Source: JAGOUU01 sp964609155
GTDB lineage: Bacteria > Pseudomonadota > Gammaproteobacteria > JAGOUU01
NCBI GenBank assembly: GCA_964609155.1
Contig: CAZSRF010000039.1
Span: 1-17,850 of the forward strand
Direction: 5' to 3'
DNA: 17,850 bases
Shown: one piece after another, positions 1 to 6,582 of the stretch
Layout: every line of letters starts with the position of its first letter
Numbering within the stretch: the stretch's first letter is position 1
Program-made: the position numbers and the translations under genes
Notes under the pieces: model-generated
Databases searched by the model: none
Told to the model about the DNA's origin: nothing
The model's input: the letters and a program-made list of their open reading frames with translations, nothing else

Positions 1-463
1 ATTGATAGTTAAAGCTTGGTATGCAAACCTGTGGTGGTGTAGCAGGTGGCAAGAAGGTTCTTGAGCACACGACAGGTGTTTTATTTATTGTTGGTTTAGA
101 GCAAATGGATTGATGCTTGAAGCTTGGTATGCAAACCTGTGGTGGTGTGAAAGATGGTAAGAATTTTCTTGTACATACAACAGGTATTTTATTTACTATT
201 GGTTTAGAACAAATCGATGGTCTGTAAAATCCTGGTGCGCAGACAGAAGGGGTTTTCGTTAGCAAGAAAGTTCTTGTGCATACTGCTGGTGTTTCTAGTG
301 CTGTTGTCTCGATAGGTTTATTACAAATGGACTGTTGTTGAAAGTTAGGAAAACAAACTTGAGGAGATACAGGTGGTAGTTCTAATTTTTGTAGCTCTGG
401 TGTCACTTGTAACTGTGCAGGCTTTGAACAGATAGATGTTTGAGAGAAAGATGGAACGCAAAC
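1..463 (-). repeat. Tandem 105-114 bp coding repeats
   Basis: The V-C codon pair that opens each protein unit recurs at 23-28, 131-136, 239-244, 353-358 and 458-463, giving spacings of 108, 108, 114 and 105 bp, all multiples of three. The two leftmost units share a perfect 29-bp direct repeat at 12-40 and 120-148, while units nearer the start codon are more diverged. This pattern fits unit duplication with the youngest copies toward the 3' end. The array probably continues beyond the left edge. Confidence 0.85.
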
Positions 464-592
464 TGTATTAAGATCTGAACTCTCTTGAGCAAAAATTTGG
501 GCAATAAAAATCTGAGGGCACAAAATTACCGACAACGGTATTACCCTGAGCTTCGCTAAAAAGCTTTTTGCGTGCGCCGTCAAATTTAGCAC
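1..592 (-). CDS. Exported cysteine-rich tandem-repeat protein, 3' end missing at window edge
   Basis: Not a family I recognise. Reading the minus strand from GTG at 592 gives 197 codons open to the left edge. Residues 1-36 look like a signal peptide: a basic n-region, a hydrophobic stretch starting at VIPLSVIL, and a probable cut near QIFA/QE. The rest is a chain of units opening with V-C-x-P-x-F, then S-I-C-S/N-K-P, then V-V-C-T/S-R-x-F-L-P. Four complete units (35, 38, 36 and 36 residues) and the start of a fifth are visible. Complete units carry three cysteines; the first lacks the third. Regular cysteines and prolines in an exported protein suggest a disulfide-bonded surface or periplasmic rod, which is inference. 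The start is uncertain: the frame stays open upstream to about 680, with TTG at 604 and 670, so the leader could be longer. No strong ribosome site is seen. The gene points away from parAB. Confidence 0.75.
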   Translation of the reverse strand, partial: MLNLTAHAKSFLAKLRVIPLSVILCPQIFIAQIFAQESSDLNTVCVPSFSQTSICSKPAQLQVTPELQKLELPPVSPQVCFPNFQQQSICNKPIETTALETPAVCTRTFLLTKTPSVCAPGFYRPSICSKPIVNKIPVVCTRKFLPSFTPPQVCIPSFKHQSICSKPTINKTPVVCSRTFLPPATPPQVCIPSFNYQ

Positions 593-660
593 TGTACCTG
601 CCAAAGTACGTTTCTTTGTACTGCCAACTTTTTTAATTTTTGTGAACTCTGTCTGCCAAC

Positions 661-669
661 TTATCCACA
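661..669 (+). promoter_or_regulatory. Single consensus DnaA box
   Basis: TTATCCACA at 661-669 matches the consensus DnaA box exactly and is followed by a very AT-rich stretch. No second perfect copy was seen nearby; a one-mismatch form (ATATCCACA read on the minus strand) lies near 3193-3201. One box is not enough to call a replication origin. It lies inside the possible 5' leader or extended coding frame of the cysteine-rich gene. Confidence 0.35.
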
Positions 670-698
670 AAAAAATATTTTAATAAAATATACATACT

Positions 699-728
699 AA
701 TATAAGCAAACTAACAAAATATAGTCAA
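699..728 (-). promoter_or_regulatory. Candidate sigma-70 promoter for the cysteine-rich repeat gene
   Basis: On the minus strand a TTGACT -35 (723-728) and a TATATT -10 (699-704) are separated by 18 bp, each five of six matches to consensus. The predicted start of transcription near 692 leaves a leader of about 100 nt before GTG 592, or about 20 nt if translation starts at TTG 670. Read by eye only. Confidence 0.45.
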
Positions 729-907
729 CTGTTTGACTTGATTAGGCTTTTTTGTCAATAGCCATAAGTTTTTTTGGTGCAAAAGTTAAGAAATATGCAA
801 TCAGGTAAAATGCAGCAGGTCGTAATTATTAAGTTATCGAATAATGGTAATTTAAATTATCTTGTAAAAGACAAAAAAAGGTATGATCTGTATTTCAACA
901 TTAACAG

Positions 908-1108
908 GACTTACGCAGAATGATCCTCGGTCAAGCATTAAGTGCGCAGAGCGGAGATCTGTTTTGCAAGATACCGGCTCTTCGGCCGGTATGACAGGCT
1001 TTTTGTGCTTCCCATAAAATTTTTAATAGGTAGTAAATTATCAAGACTTGCGCAAAATAATTGTAAGTTCTCATCTCAGTCCTATGTCTTGTGCTTGACC
1101 GAGATGAC
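908..1108. repeat. Palindromic repeat cluster, possibly a small non-autonomous element
   Basis: Three pieces of symmetry lie here. A perfect 8-bp stem (ATACCGGC/GCCGGTAT, loop TCTTCG) occupies 971-992. An 11-bp inverted repeat with one mismatch pairs 1071-1081 with 1097-1107. The left segment 921-937 (core CTCGGTCAAGCA) is close to the reverse complement of 1092-1108. In addition GACTTACGCA (908-917) resembles GACTTGCGCA (1045-1054). The GTCATACCGG-type hairpin resembles the dispersed palindromic repeats common in many proteobacterial genomes, such as Neisseria dRS3 and Rickettsia palindromic elements. Whether the whole is one element with inverted ends or several insertions cannot be decided without other copies. 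Confidence 0.6.
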
Positions 1109-1148
1109 AATATTGTATAATTTTGAAGGAGATCTGGTATATTAATTT

Positions 1149-2123
1149 TTAACTGGAGTATCCGTAGCAGAGCAAACTGTCTGTGTGTTTATCAAGAAGA
1201 GAGATTAATTGTTGAATTGCTGCATTGATAGATGTGTAATCATTCCAATCTATTTGCAACATATTGAAACTGATATCTTGTGATTGTAATTCTCTTATAA
1301 GAAAATCAAATATTAATTTTGCAACTCTAATATTTTTAGTATAACCAAGATTGATAGTACAGTTTTGTTTAATATTGGATGCTTGGTTATACTCAAGTGA
1401 CTTGAGTTCTTGACTTGATGATATTTGTTTTAATTTTTTTAAAGAAGTACCTTTAAGGCAAGCTTCTATTAAAGATGACTGTTGTTGAAGTGAAGATTTC
1501 GCAATAGTTGCTGCTTTATCAATGCTTTTTATTTTATTATCTTTAATCAAATTTTTTAATTTTACCGAAGAGTTTAAAATATTATTATAATTAATAGCTT
1601 GTTGTAATGAGCATCCTAATAAAGTTGCTAATTCAGTAGGTGTGACTTCTGTTTTAATATGAATTTTTTTAAAAGCATTAGCTATTTTATCTATATTGCA
1701 TATTCTTTCCCATAAGCTCAAATCTTCGCGTTCAATATTTTCTATCCATTGTAGTTGGCTTATTTGCAGATCATCAGGTTTTGCTTCTAAAATCTTGGCA
1801 GGAATATCAGACTTGTTTGCTAAAATGGAAGCCAAAGTTCGTCTATGACCAGCAATAAGCCTATAACCATCGTTATCTTTATAAACTAATATAGGATTTA
1901 TTAATCCATGATTGATGATAGAATCAGCGAGATTTTTTAACGCTATGTTTTGGTTTAATGTTAACGTATTGTTCAAATCGCGAGGGTTTTTCTCATCCAG
2001 TTGTATTTTAGCAATAGGTATGGCATGAATATCTAGTTGCCCTGCATTATTTTGAGCAACCCTTATGGTCTCATCTAGAGCTTGAACTAAATTACTTTGT
2101 ATTTTAAACGTTTTTTTAGGCAT
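1149..2123 (-). CDS. ParB/RepB-like partition protein, plasmid or integrative-element type
   Basis: Predicted centromere-binding partner of the ParA encoded just upstream. The 324-residue protein has a ParB N-terminal domain: residues 85-97 hold the box II region, here AGHRR in place of the usual GERR. The second conserved motif, ENIEREDLSLWER, spans 128-140. A helix-turn-helix follows at about 163-182 (TPTELATLLGCS). The C-terminal 100 residues are not recognisable and may dimerise. Its ATG lies inside the end of parA with an 8-bp overlap, which implies translational coupling. It is clearly different from the second ParB at 3278-4147. The GHRR form and the accompanying ParA suggest a plasmid or integrative-element origin rather than the housekeeping chromosomal pair; this is inference. 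Confidence 0.8.
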   Translation of the reverse strand: MPKKTFKIQSNLVQALDETIRVAQNNAGQLDIHAIPIAKIQLDEKNPRDLNNTLTLNQNIALKNLADSIINHGLINPILVYKDNDGYRLIAGHRRTLASILANKSDIPAKILEAKPDDLQISQLQWIENIEREDLSLWERICNIDKIANAFKKIHIKTEVTPTELATLLGCSLQQAINYNNILNSSVKLKNLIKDNKIKSIDKAATIAKSSLQQQSSLIEACLKGTSLKKLKQISSSQELKSLEYNQASNIKQNCTINLGYTKNIRVAKLIFDFLIRELQSQDISFNMLQIDWNDYTSINAAIQQLISLLDKHTDSLLCYGYSS

Positions 2124-2973
2124 CAGTTAAAATTCTCCCCATGAGTGCTGCGCAAGCAGCTATGCATTCTTGACGTGCTGGATTTGTCTGATTTAAAGCA
2201 AAAATACTTTTACTTTGATTATCTTTTACTCTTAATTCGCCATATAGCACACGTTCTTGGATTTTTTGTTCGATCAAATATTTTTTTGTTGAGTCAAAAG
2301 ATTTCAGTTGTTGATAAAAGTTCTCATGCAGAGAAACGTGGCGTACACGATTGGCTAATATACCTGCTAACTGGATAGGGTTATCTTTAGAACGTGTATA
2401 TGTTTCTTGTTTCCATAATTGCATCATGCTGTACACTCCATCTATGGAGTCTTCTTCCATTTGAGCGGGAATAACTAAATGGGTACATGCTTTTATACTA
2501 GCTATGGTCAGAGGGCCCTTAGACGGAGGTGTATCAATAATAATAAAATCATATTCTGCTTGTACATCAGGTAGTTCAACAAATCGTTTGAGTTGCATGT
2601 GTACTTTTTCTAGTACGTCTTCTTTAGTGACTGCTTCAGCTTCTTGCAAAAGATAAGAATGTGCAGGTAAAAGGTCAATATTATTATAGTAGCTATCTTG
2701 AATTGGGTAAGGTGTTACTGCTTGACCATAAAAGATATCAGCGATAGAACTTCTACCATCGTAATCTGGGTGTTGCGGTGGTATTTTACCTCCCTTATAG
2801 GAGGGATCATATTCAAGATTAAGAAAGTATTTGGAAAAATTGGCTTGAGGATCTAAGTCGATAGAAAGAACTTTTTTATTTAAAATTAAGGCACAGTATT
2901 CCGTTAGCAAAATACTTGCAGTAGTTTTTCCTTCGCCACCTTTGTTAGTTGCACTAACTATTACTTTGGCCAT
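2116..2973 (-). CDS. parA: ParA-family partition ATPase
   Basis: A deviant Walker-type ATPase that positions DNA cargo with its ParB partner. The 285-residue protein carries the deviant Walker A loop NKGGEGKTT at 10-18, IDLDPQ at 38-43 and the Walker B-like FIIIDTPPS at 143-151. The long insertion between 48 and 100 and the absence of an N-terminal DNA-binding domain resemble small plasmid and integrative-element ParAs more than chromosomal Soj, which runs nearer 260 residues. First gene of a two-gene operon with the overlapping parB-like gene downstream. The start ATG at 2973 lies about 20 bp from a perfect TATAAT on the same strand. Walker-fold assignment is firm; the subfamily is inferred. 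Confidence 0.88.
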   Translation of the reverse strand: MAKVIVSATNKGGEGKTTASILLTEYCALILNKKVLSIDLDPQANFSKYFLNLEYDPSYKGGKIPPQHPDYDGRSSIADIFYGQAVTPYPIQDSYYNNIDLLPAHSYLLQEAEAVTKEDVLEKVHMQLKRFVELPDVQAEYDFIIIDTPPSKGPLTIASIKACTHLVIPAQMEEDSIDGVYSMMQLWKQETYTRSKDNPIQLAGILANRVRHVSLHENFYQQLKSFDSTKKYLIEQKIQERVLYGELRVKDNQSKSIFALNQTNPARQECIAACAALMGRILTDA

Positions 2974-3277
2974 AAGATCTTTATTTTAATTATTATACTA
3001 TTAAGAATAACAGAATATTGTTTAATCGCTAGAGGTTAGATTGTTAATCTTTGAAAGAATAAAGAGATTTATATAATGTTATAATTATTTTGCAATTTGA
3101 ATGACATAATTTTTTTGTGCAAATTCTAAAATGATTTGGTTTTTTGCTAGGATATTTTAATGTTGATTTTATAACTTGTGATTTTAAGTTTGTGTGGATA
3201 TAAATTTCATAAATTGTAGCGAATGTAATCATAAGCTATATTTATACTGTAAAGCATACTTGAGGCTAAATAACTAT
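2974..3277. other. Divergent intergenic region between parA and parB
   Basis: 304 bp of AT-rich DNA between the two divergently read partition genes. It holds the parA -10 candidate, a small inverted repeat AGATT-GTT-AATCT at 3038-3050, and a weak candidate parB promoter (TTGTAG 3214-3219, 17 bp, TATATT 3237-3242). No canonical 16-bp parS palindrome was seen. As the region between divergent par genes it is a natural place for a centromere or operator. An antisense open frame at 3044-3232 has no support. Confidence 0.45.
2992..2997 (-). promoter_or_regulatory. Putative parA -10 box
   Basis: A perfect TATAAT on the minus strand, about 20 bp before the parA ATG, predicts a very short leader. 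No good -35 is present at 16-18 bp, so activity would depend on another factor or the match is chance in AT-rich DNA. Confidence 0.35.
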
Positions 3278-4147
3278 ATGGAACATATAAAATCTTTTGG
3301 CAATGATCTAAGCTCGGTGTTTGATGTTTTAGAGCTCAGCAAATCTGTTAGCGGGGAGCAAGACGCTACAAGCTGTAGCAAGCAATACAAAGTAATACCT
3401 ATTCATGATATTTTTCCAGGTTGCTACCAGCCAAGAAAACAATTTAACATGGTAGAGTTGCAATCGTTAGTGGATTCCATTCGAATGCAAGGAATTCTAC
3501 AACCAATTTTGGTCAGGTCAAAAAATGAACAAGGTCATGAAATAATTGCTGGTGAGCGCAGATGGCGCGCAGCGCAAATGGCTGGCTTAACTGAAGTACC
3601 AACATTAATTTGCGATCTGACTGATCATGAGGTCTTGGCATGTGGTTTAATAGAGAACTTACAACGACAAGATTTAAACCCTATAGAAGAGGCGAATGCC
3701 TACTTAAGATTACAAAAAGAATTTAATCAGACGCATTTAGAAATAAGTAAGTTAATAGGTAAATCGAGATCGGCCGTGACAAATATAATGCGGCTGTTAT
3801 TTTTATCGCCATATGTAAAGCTTTTGTTGCAAGAAAACAAACTGACAGCAGGGCAGGCTAAGCCATTATTAAAACTATCTTATGAAGAGCAAGAAGAATT
3901 AGCAAACAAAATAGTTTCTAGTAAAATGTCTGCTCGTGATTCTGAGAATGTGGTTAGAAGTAATAATGATAAAAAAACTAATTCAGAAAATAATTATTTG
4001 CCCAATAGTTACTGGGCTGGCATTCTAACAAACTACTTTGGCAGCAAGGTTAAGGTTCAATTAAATCAGCACGGTAAAGGAAAAATTATCATTGAAACAG
4101 ACTCTATCCATGATTTTTGGGTTTTGCTGCAAAAAAACAATGGTTAG
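3278..4147 (+). CDS. parB: Chromosomal-type ParB (Spo0J family)
   Basis: Predicted parS-binding segregation protein. Counting from ATG 3278 (289 residues), the N-terminal CTPase domain has GERRWRA at 92-98, the ENLQRQDLNPIEEA region at 126-139 and a helix-turn-helix at about 153-172 (KLIGKSRSAVTNI). A linker rich in N, K and S follows, then a C-terminal dimerisation-like segment. This is the usual size and architecture of chromosomal ParB. I chose ATG 3278 over an upstream start at 3194 because the extra 28 residues are unlike ParB and GAGG at 3262-3265 sits ahead of it. The gene stands alone, divergent from the plasmid-type parA, whereas ParB normally follows its own parA. It may use a ParA outside the window or share this one. 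Its 3' end faces the secreted-protein gene 13 bp away. Confidence 0.88.
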   Translation: MEHIKSFGNDLSSVFDVLELSKSVSGEQDATSCSKQYKVIPIHDIFPGCYQPRKQFNMVELQSLVDSIRMQGILQPILVRSKNEQGHEIIAGERRWRAAQMAGLTEVPTLICDLTDHEVLACGLIENLQRQDLNPIEEANAYLRLQKEFNQTHLEISKLIGKSRSAVTNIMRLLFLSPYVKLLLQENKLTAGQAKPLLKLSYEEQEELANKIVSSKMSARDSENVVRSNNDKKTNSENNYLPNSYWAGILTNYFGSKVKVQLNQHGKGKIIIETDSIHDFWVLLQKNNG

Positions 4148-4160
4148 AAGTGAATAGATA

Positions 4161-4637
4161 TTAGCCAATTTTAAAAGTGCACTTTTCTAAATTACTAAAG
4201 CAGCTACAGGCTTCATTAGGGTAGGTTTGTACAGCTTTGCATGTCCAACCCATTGGTCCATAAGGCATATAGGCGCCATTTGCATTTTTCTGGGTAAATC
4301 TAATTATCTCAGTTTGGCTTTGGTTGCTGTCATCTGAAGATTGAAAACTTGCATCGCCATAATAGTCACATTGAATAAATCCAGGTGAGTTTATAGTATC
4401 GTGTGATTTAACCCAGCTAGCAGCAAGAAACCGTTTAACTACATAGGAACGTCCCTTACCAGTAGTTGGAGATAGAAAATAACCATTCCATCCTGGTTCA
4501 GTAGTTGTCCATGCATATTCGCCAGAGATACGTTCGATAGAAGATACTGGCGGACAAGTAGCTGCTTTTGAATATAAGCTAACAAAAGCTAAAGAAAGCA
4601 TGAAAAAAGTTAGAAATAATTTAATTGTGGTTTCCAT
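4161..4637 (-). CDS. Small secreted six-cysteine protein, DUF3757-like
   Basis: A 158-residue protein with a clear signal peptide (residues 1-26, cut after SKAA) and a mature part of about 132 residues. It has six cysteines, at about 28, 90, 133, 144, 146 and 153, an even number that suits disulfides in the periplasm or outside the cell. The mature N-terminus CPPVSSIERISGEYAW and the tryptophan-glycine-rich middle resemble the DUF3757 family of small exported proteins, recalled from memory and not searched. Function unknown. It has its own good promoter upstream and no tight spacing to the batD gene 104 bp away, so it is probably monocistronic. It converges on parB. Confidence 0.7.
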   Translation of the reverse strand: METTIKLFLTFFMLSLAFVSLYSKAATCPPVSSIERISGEYAWTTTEPGWNGYFLSPTTGKGRSYVVKRFLAASWVKSHDTINSPGFIQCDYYGDASFQSSDDSNQSQTEIIRFTQKNANGAYMPYGPMGWTCKAVQTYPNEACSCFSNLEKCTFKIG

Positions 4638-4663
4638 GGGTGATCTATATTTGGGATATTAAC

Positions 4664-4692
4664 ATTATATTAATTAATATAACACAGCTCAA
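4664..4692 (-). promoter_or_regulatory. Sigma-70 promoter for the six-cysteine secreted protein gene
   Basis: On the minus strand TTGAGC (4687-4692) and a perfect TATAAT (4664-4669) are spaced by exactly 17 bp. Transcription would start near 4657, giving a leader of about 20 nt before ATG 4637. Confidence 0.6.
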
Positions 4693-4741
4693 AAGAATAG
4701 CGACTTTAAATTAAGAAAAGAGTAAATAAAAATTAAACTAG

Positions 4742-6556
4742 TTATTGAGGGTAGAGCTCACTAAGAGTGTGAACTGAGCTATTTTTTTTTGGTAGCGTAC
4801 TTACAATTCTCTTTAATTCAGGTAAGACTTCATTTATAAAAAAAATCGCATCCCATGTGGTATTGTTATTGCCATAAAGCGTTCCCATCAGGGCATGGAT
4901 ATTTTGTTGATGAATTTGTGGTAGTTTATTAATAAATGAATTTAACTTGCTAACAGCGTTTGTTTGGTCGTCTGCCAATGATAAGTCTGCTAAATAAGTT
5001 AGCTCTTTGTAGAGAGCCTTACAATTTGGTGGTTTCTTTCCTGCAAGGAGTTTTAATTTTTTTAAACTAGTATCAGCTTTATGAGTGAGGGGTTGTTTAG
5101 TTTTATTAGCTTTAGGTTGAGCATAATCAAAGAAGTTTATTGTGCTATCTGTTTTTTTTATTTTGCGGATAAGCCAAATTAAGTACCCAATAGCTAAACT
5201 AAGCAAAAGGATAATTCCAACTAACAATAAATATAGCTTAGAAGTAACCTGATTGCTGCTAGGGCTATTCTTATTCTCTAATTCATTACGAGATGTACTG
5301 TTTGCTTTAGTGAGTGGGGTTGTTAAATTCGGTGTTGGTAGATTTGAAGAAGGAGTAAAATTACTACTCTGTGTATTACTAGCTGAATTTACATTAAAAT
5401 TTTTGGCAGATAAAGTAAGATGTTGTTTGGCCCCAGTTCTAGTATTCCACCAAATAATCTGATGTTCTGGTAAGTTTAAAATACCTGGATTTGTTGGAAT
5501 ATAAGTTATTTTTTGGGTAAGGGTACTGTTTAATTTATTAGAGTCAATATTGTTAATAAGCTCAGGTTTATCTATATAGATTTTATAATTATTATTTAAG
5601 TAATCATTTGGTTTATTGTGATCAAAAAGCACAGGAAGGTGTTCTGCAGGAGTATTAGTACCAGAAATTGTAATGACTCTTTGAATAGCATCTCCTACGA
5701 GAACATCAGAAGTTTGATGAGACCATGTTTCTTGTACAGAAACAGATTCTGCTGGTAACCAGTTTTGTAAGCTAAAACCTGTTGCTGGAGGTAAGATATT
5801 AACAGGTATACTTGGGTTGTTTCTGGAAAATGGTAGCCATTGTTGTTGATATAAAGAGAATATATCATGATGTTTATTGGTGTTTTTTAATTTGACCCCT
5901 GATAAACTAAACTGTGGCAAGGTGTACTTACCTACTGAGTTATAAAAGCCAATATATTTAACTTGAAATAAATTATAGCGTTTATCTTGATAAAATACTT
6001 GTTTATTGGATTCTGATAACTTATAGAGAACATAAGCAGGATTTTCTTCTGCATTTAATTCTAGATTTCGTGCTGTTATATCAGCAGAAACATAGATATT
6101 AATTGTAATTGTTAAAGGGGCATTGACATAAACAGACTGATCATTTGCCTCTACTTGCATAAAAATTTCAGCATTCTGATCTGTTGAACTAAGAGTTTTT
6201 TTTATATTTAACGTTATAGGTTGGGTAAATTCGCTGCCTACCTTGAGAGCAGGTATAATTACAGCCCCCGTTTTATTAGCTTGCAAACCTATAACCCATT
6301 GTATTTTACTTGAGGCATTGCCATTCATTATAGTATGAGAAACTTGTTTACCTTGGGATAACACTTTAAAATCTTTATTTAGAGTTGAGACGTCTATTTG
6401 ATCTTGAAGTTGATTTGTAGTAACTAATAATTCAATAATGTCATCTGTTGTAAACGTAGTACCGTTTTGGATTGAGGAGGTGATAGCAGCACAAAGAGGA
6501 TTATAAAATATATAGCTGGATAGTATTATTATAATAATAGTATGAATTTTTTTCAT
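4742..6556 (-). CDS. batD: BatD family membrane protein
   Basis: Last gene of the moxR-bat operon. The 604-residue product has a signal peptide (about 1-24), a large periplasmic beta-rich region (about 25-390), a low-complexity S/N/T/P-rich linker (about 390-440), one transmembrane helix (441-463) and a cytoplasmic helical tail. This is the layout of BatD, a large single-pass protein thought to act with the BatA and BatB vWA proteins in the inner membrane. The family is named for aerotolerance in Bacteroides, but its biochemical role is unsettled. It starts 26 bp after batB stops. No clear terminator follows. Sequence similarity within BatD is low, so the call rests on architecture plus position. 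Confidence 0.82.
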   Translation of the reverse strand: MKKIHTIIIIILSSYIFYNPLCAAITSSIQNGTTFTTDDIIELLVTTNQLQDQIDVSTLNKDFKVLSQGKQVSHTIMNGNASSKIQWVIGLQANKTGAVIIPALKVGSEFTQPITLNIKKTLSSTDQNAEIFMQVEANDQSVYVNAPLTITINIYVSADITARNLELNAEENPAYVLYKLSESNKQVFYQDKRYNLFQVKYIGFYNSVGKYTLPQFSLSGVKLKNTNKHHDIFSLYQQQWLPFSRNNPSIPVNILPPATGFSLQNWLPAESVSVQETWSHQTSDVLVGDAIQRVITISGTNTPAEHLPVLFDHNKPNDYLNNNYKIYIDKPELINNIDSNKLNSTLTQKITYIPTNPGILNLPEHQIIWWNTRTGAKQHLTLSAKNFNVNSASNTQSSNFTPSSNLPTPNLTTPLTKANSTSRNELENKNSPSSNQVTSKLYLLLVGIILLLSLAIGYLIWLIRKIKKTDSTINFFDYAQPKANKTKQPLTHKADTSLKKLKLLAGKKPPNCKALYKELTYLADLSLADDQTNAVSKLNSFINKLPQIHQQNIHALMGTLYGNNNTTWDAIFFINEVLPELKRIVSTLPKKNSSVHTLSELYPQ

Positions 6557-6582
6557 GAAATTAACGGGATATTTAAATGATT

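Larger units (their letters stand above)
593..1148. other. Non-coding region between repeat-protein gene and parB-like gene
   Basis: About 556 bp without a supportable gene. It holds the promoter candidate at 699-728, the DnaA box at 661-669, and from about 908 to 1108 a cluster of palindromic repeats. The stretch 730-900 is AT-rich and shows nothing further. A 67-codon open frame at 942-1145 is built from the palindromic repeats and is not credible as a gene. Confidence 0.6.

Noticed and set aside
1..463. Regular 108-bp repeats as a CRISPR array
   Set aside because: Spacings are multiples of three, the whole repeat is coding and only partly conserved, and no distinct spacers exist.
942..1145. 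Plus-strand 67-codon frame
   Set aside because: It is composed of palindromic repeat DNA, has no ribosome site and no protein-like features.
593..1148. Chromosomal replication origin
   Set aside because: Only one consensus DnaA box was seen, and none of dnaA, dnaN, rpmH or gidB is in the window.
2145..2378. Plus-strand frame inside parA
   Set aside because: Antisense to a strongly supported gene; its sequence is the shadow of ParA codons.
3044..3232. Minus-strand 62-codon frame between parA and parB
   Set aside because: No ribosome site, low-complexity AT-rich codons, and it lies across the probable parB control region.
2974..3277. Canonical parS site
   Set aside because: No sequence close to TGTTTCACGTGAAACA was seen here or elsewhere in the window.
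4173..4186. Palindrome AAAAGTGCACTTTT at the parB end as a terminator
   Set aside because: A stem of about five A-T-rich pairs without a long T run, inside the end of the converging coding sequence; probably codon-driven.
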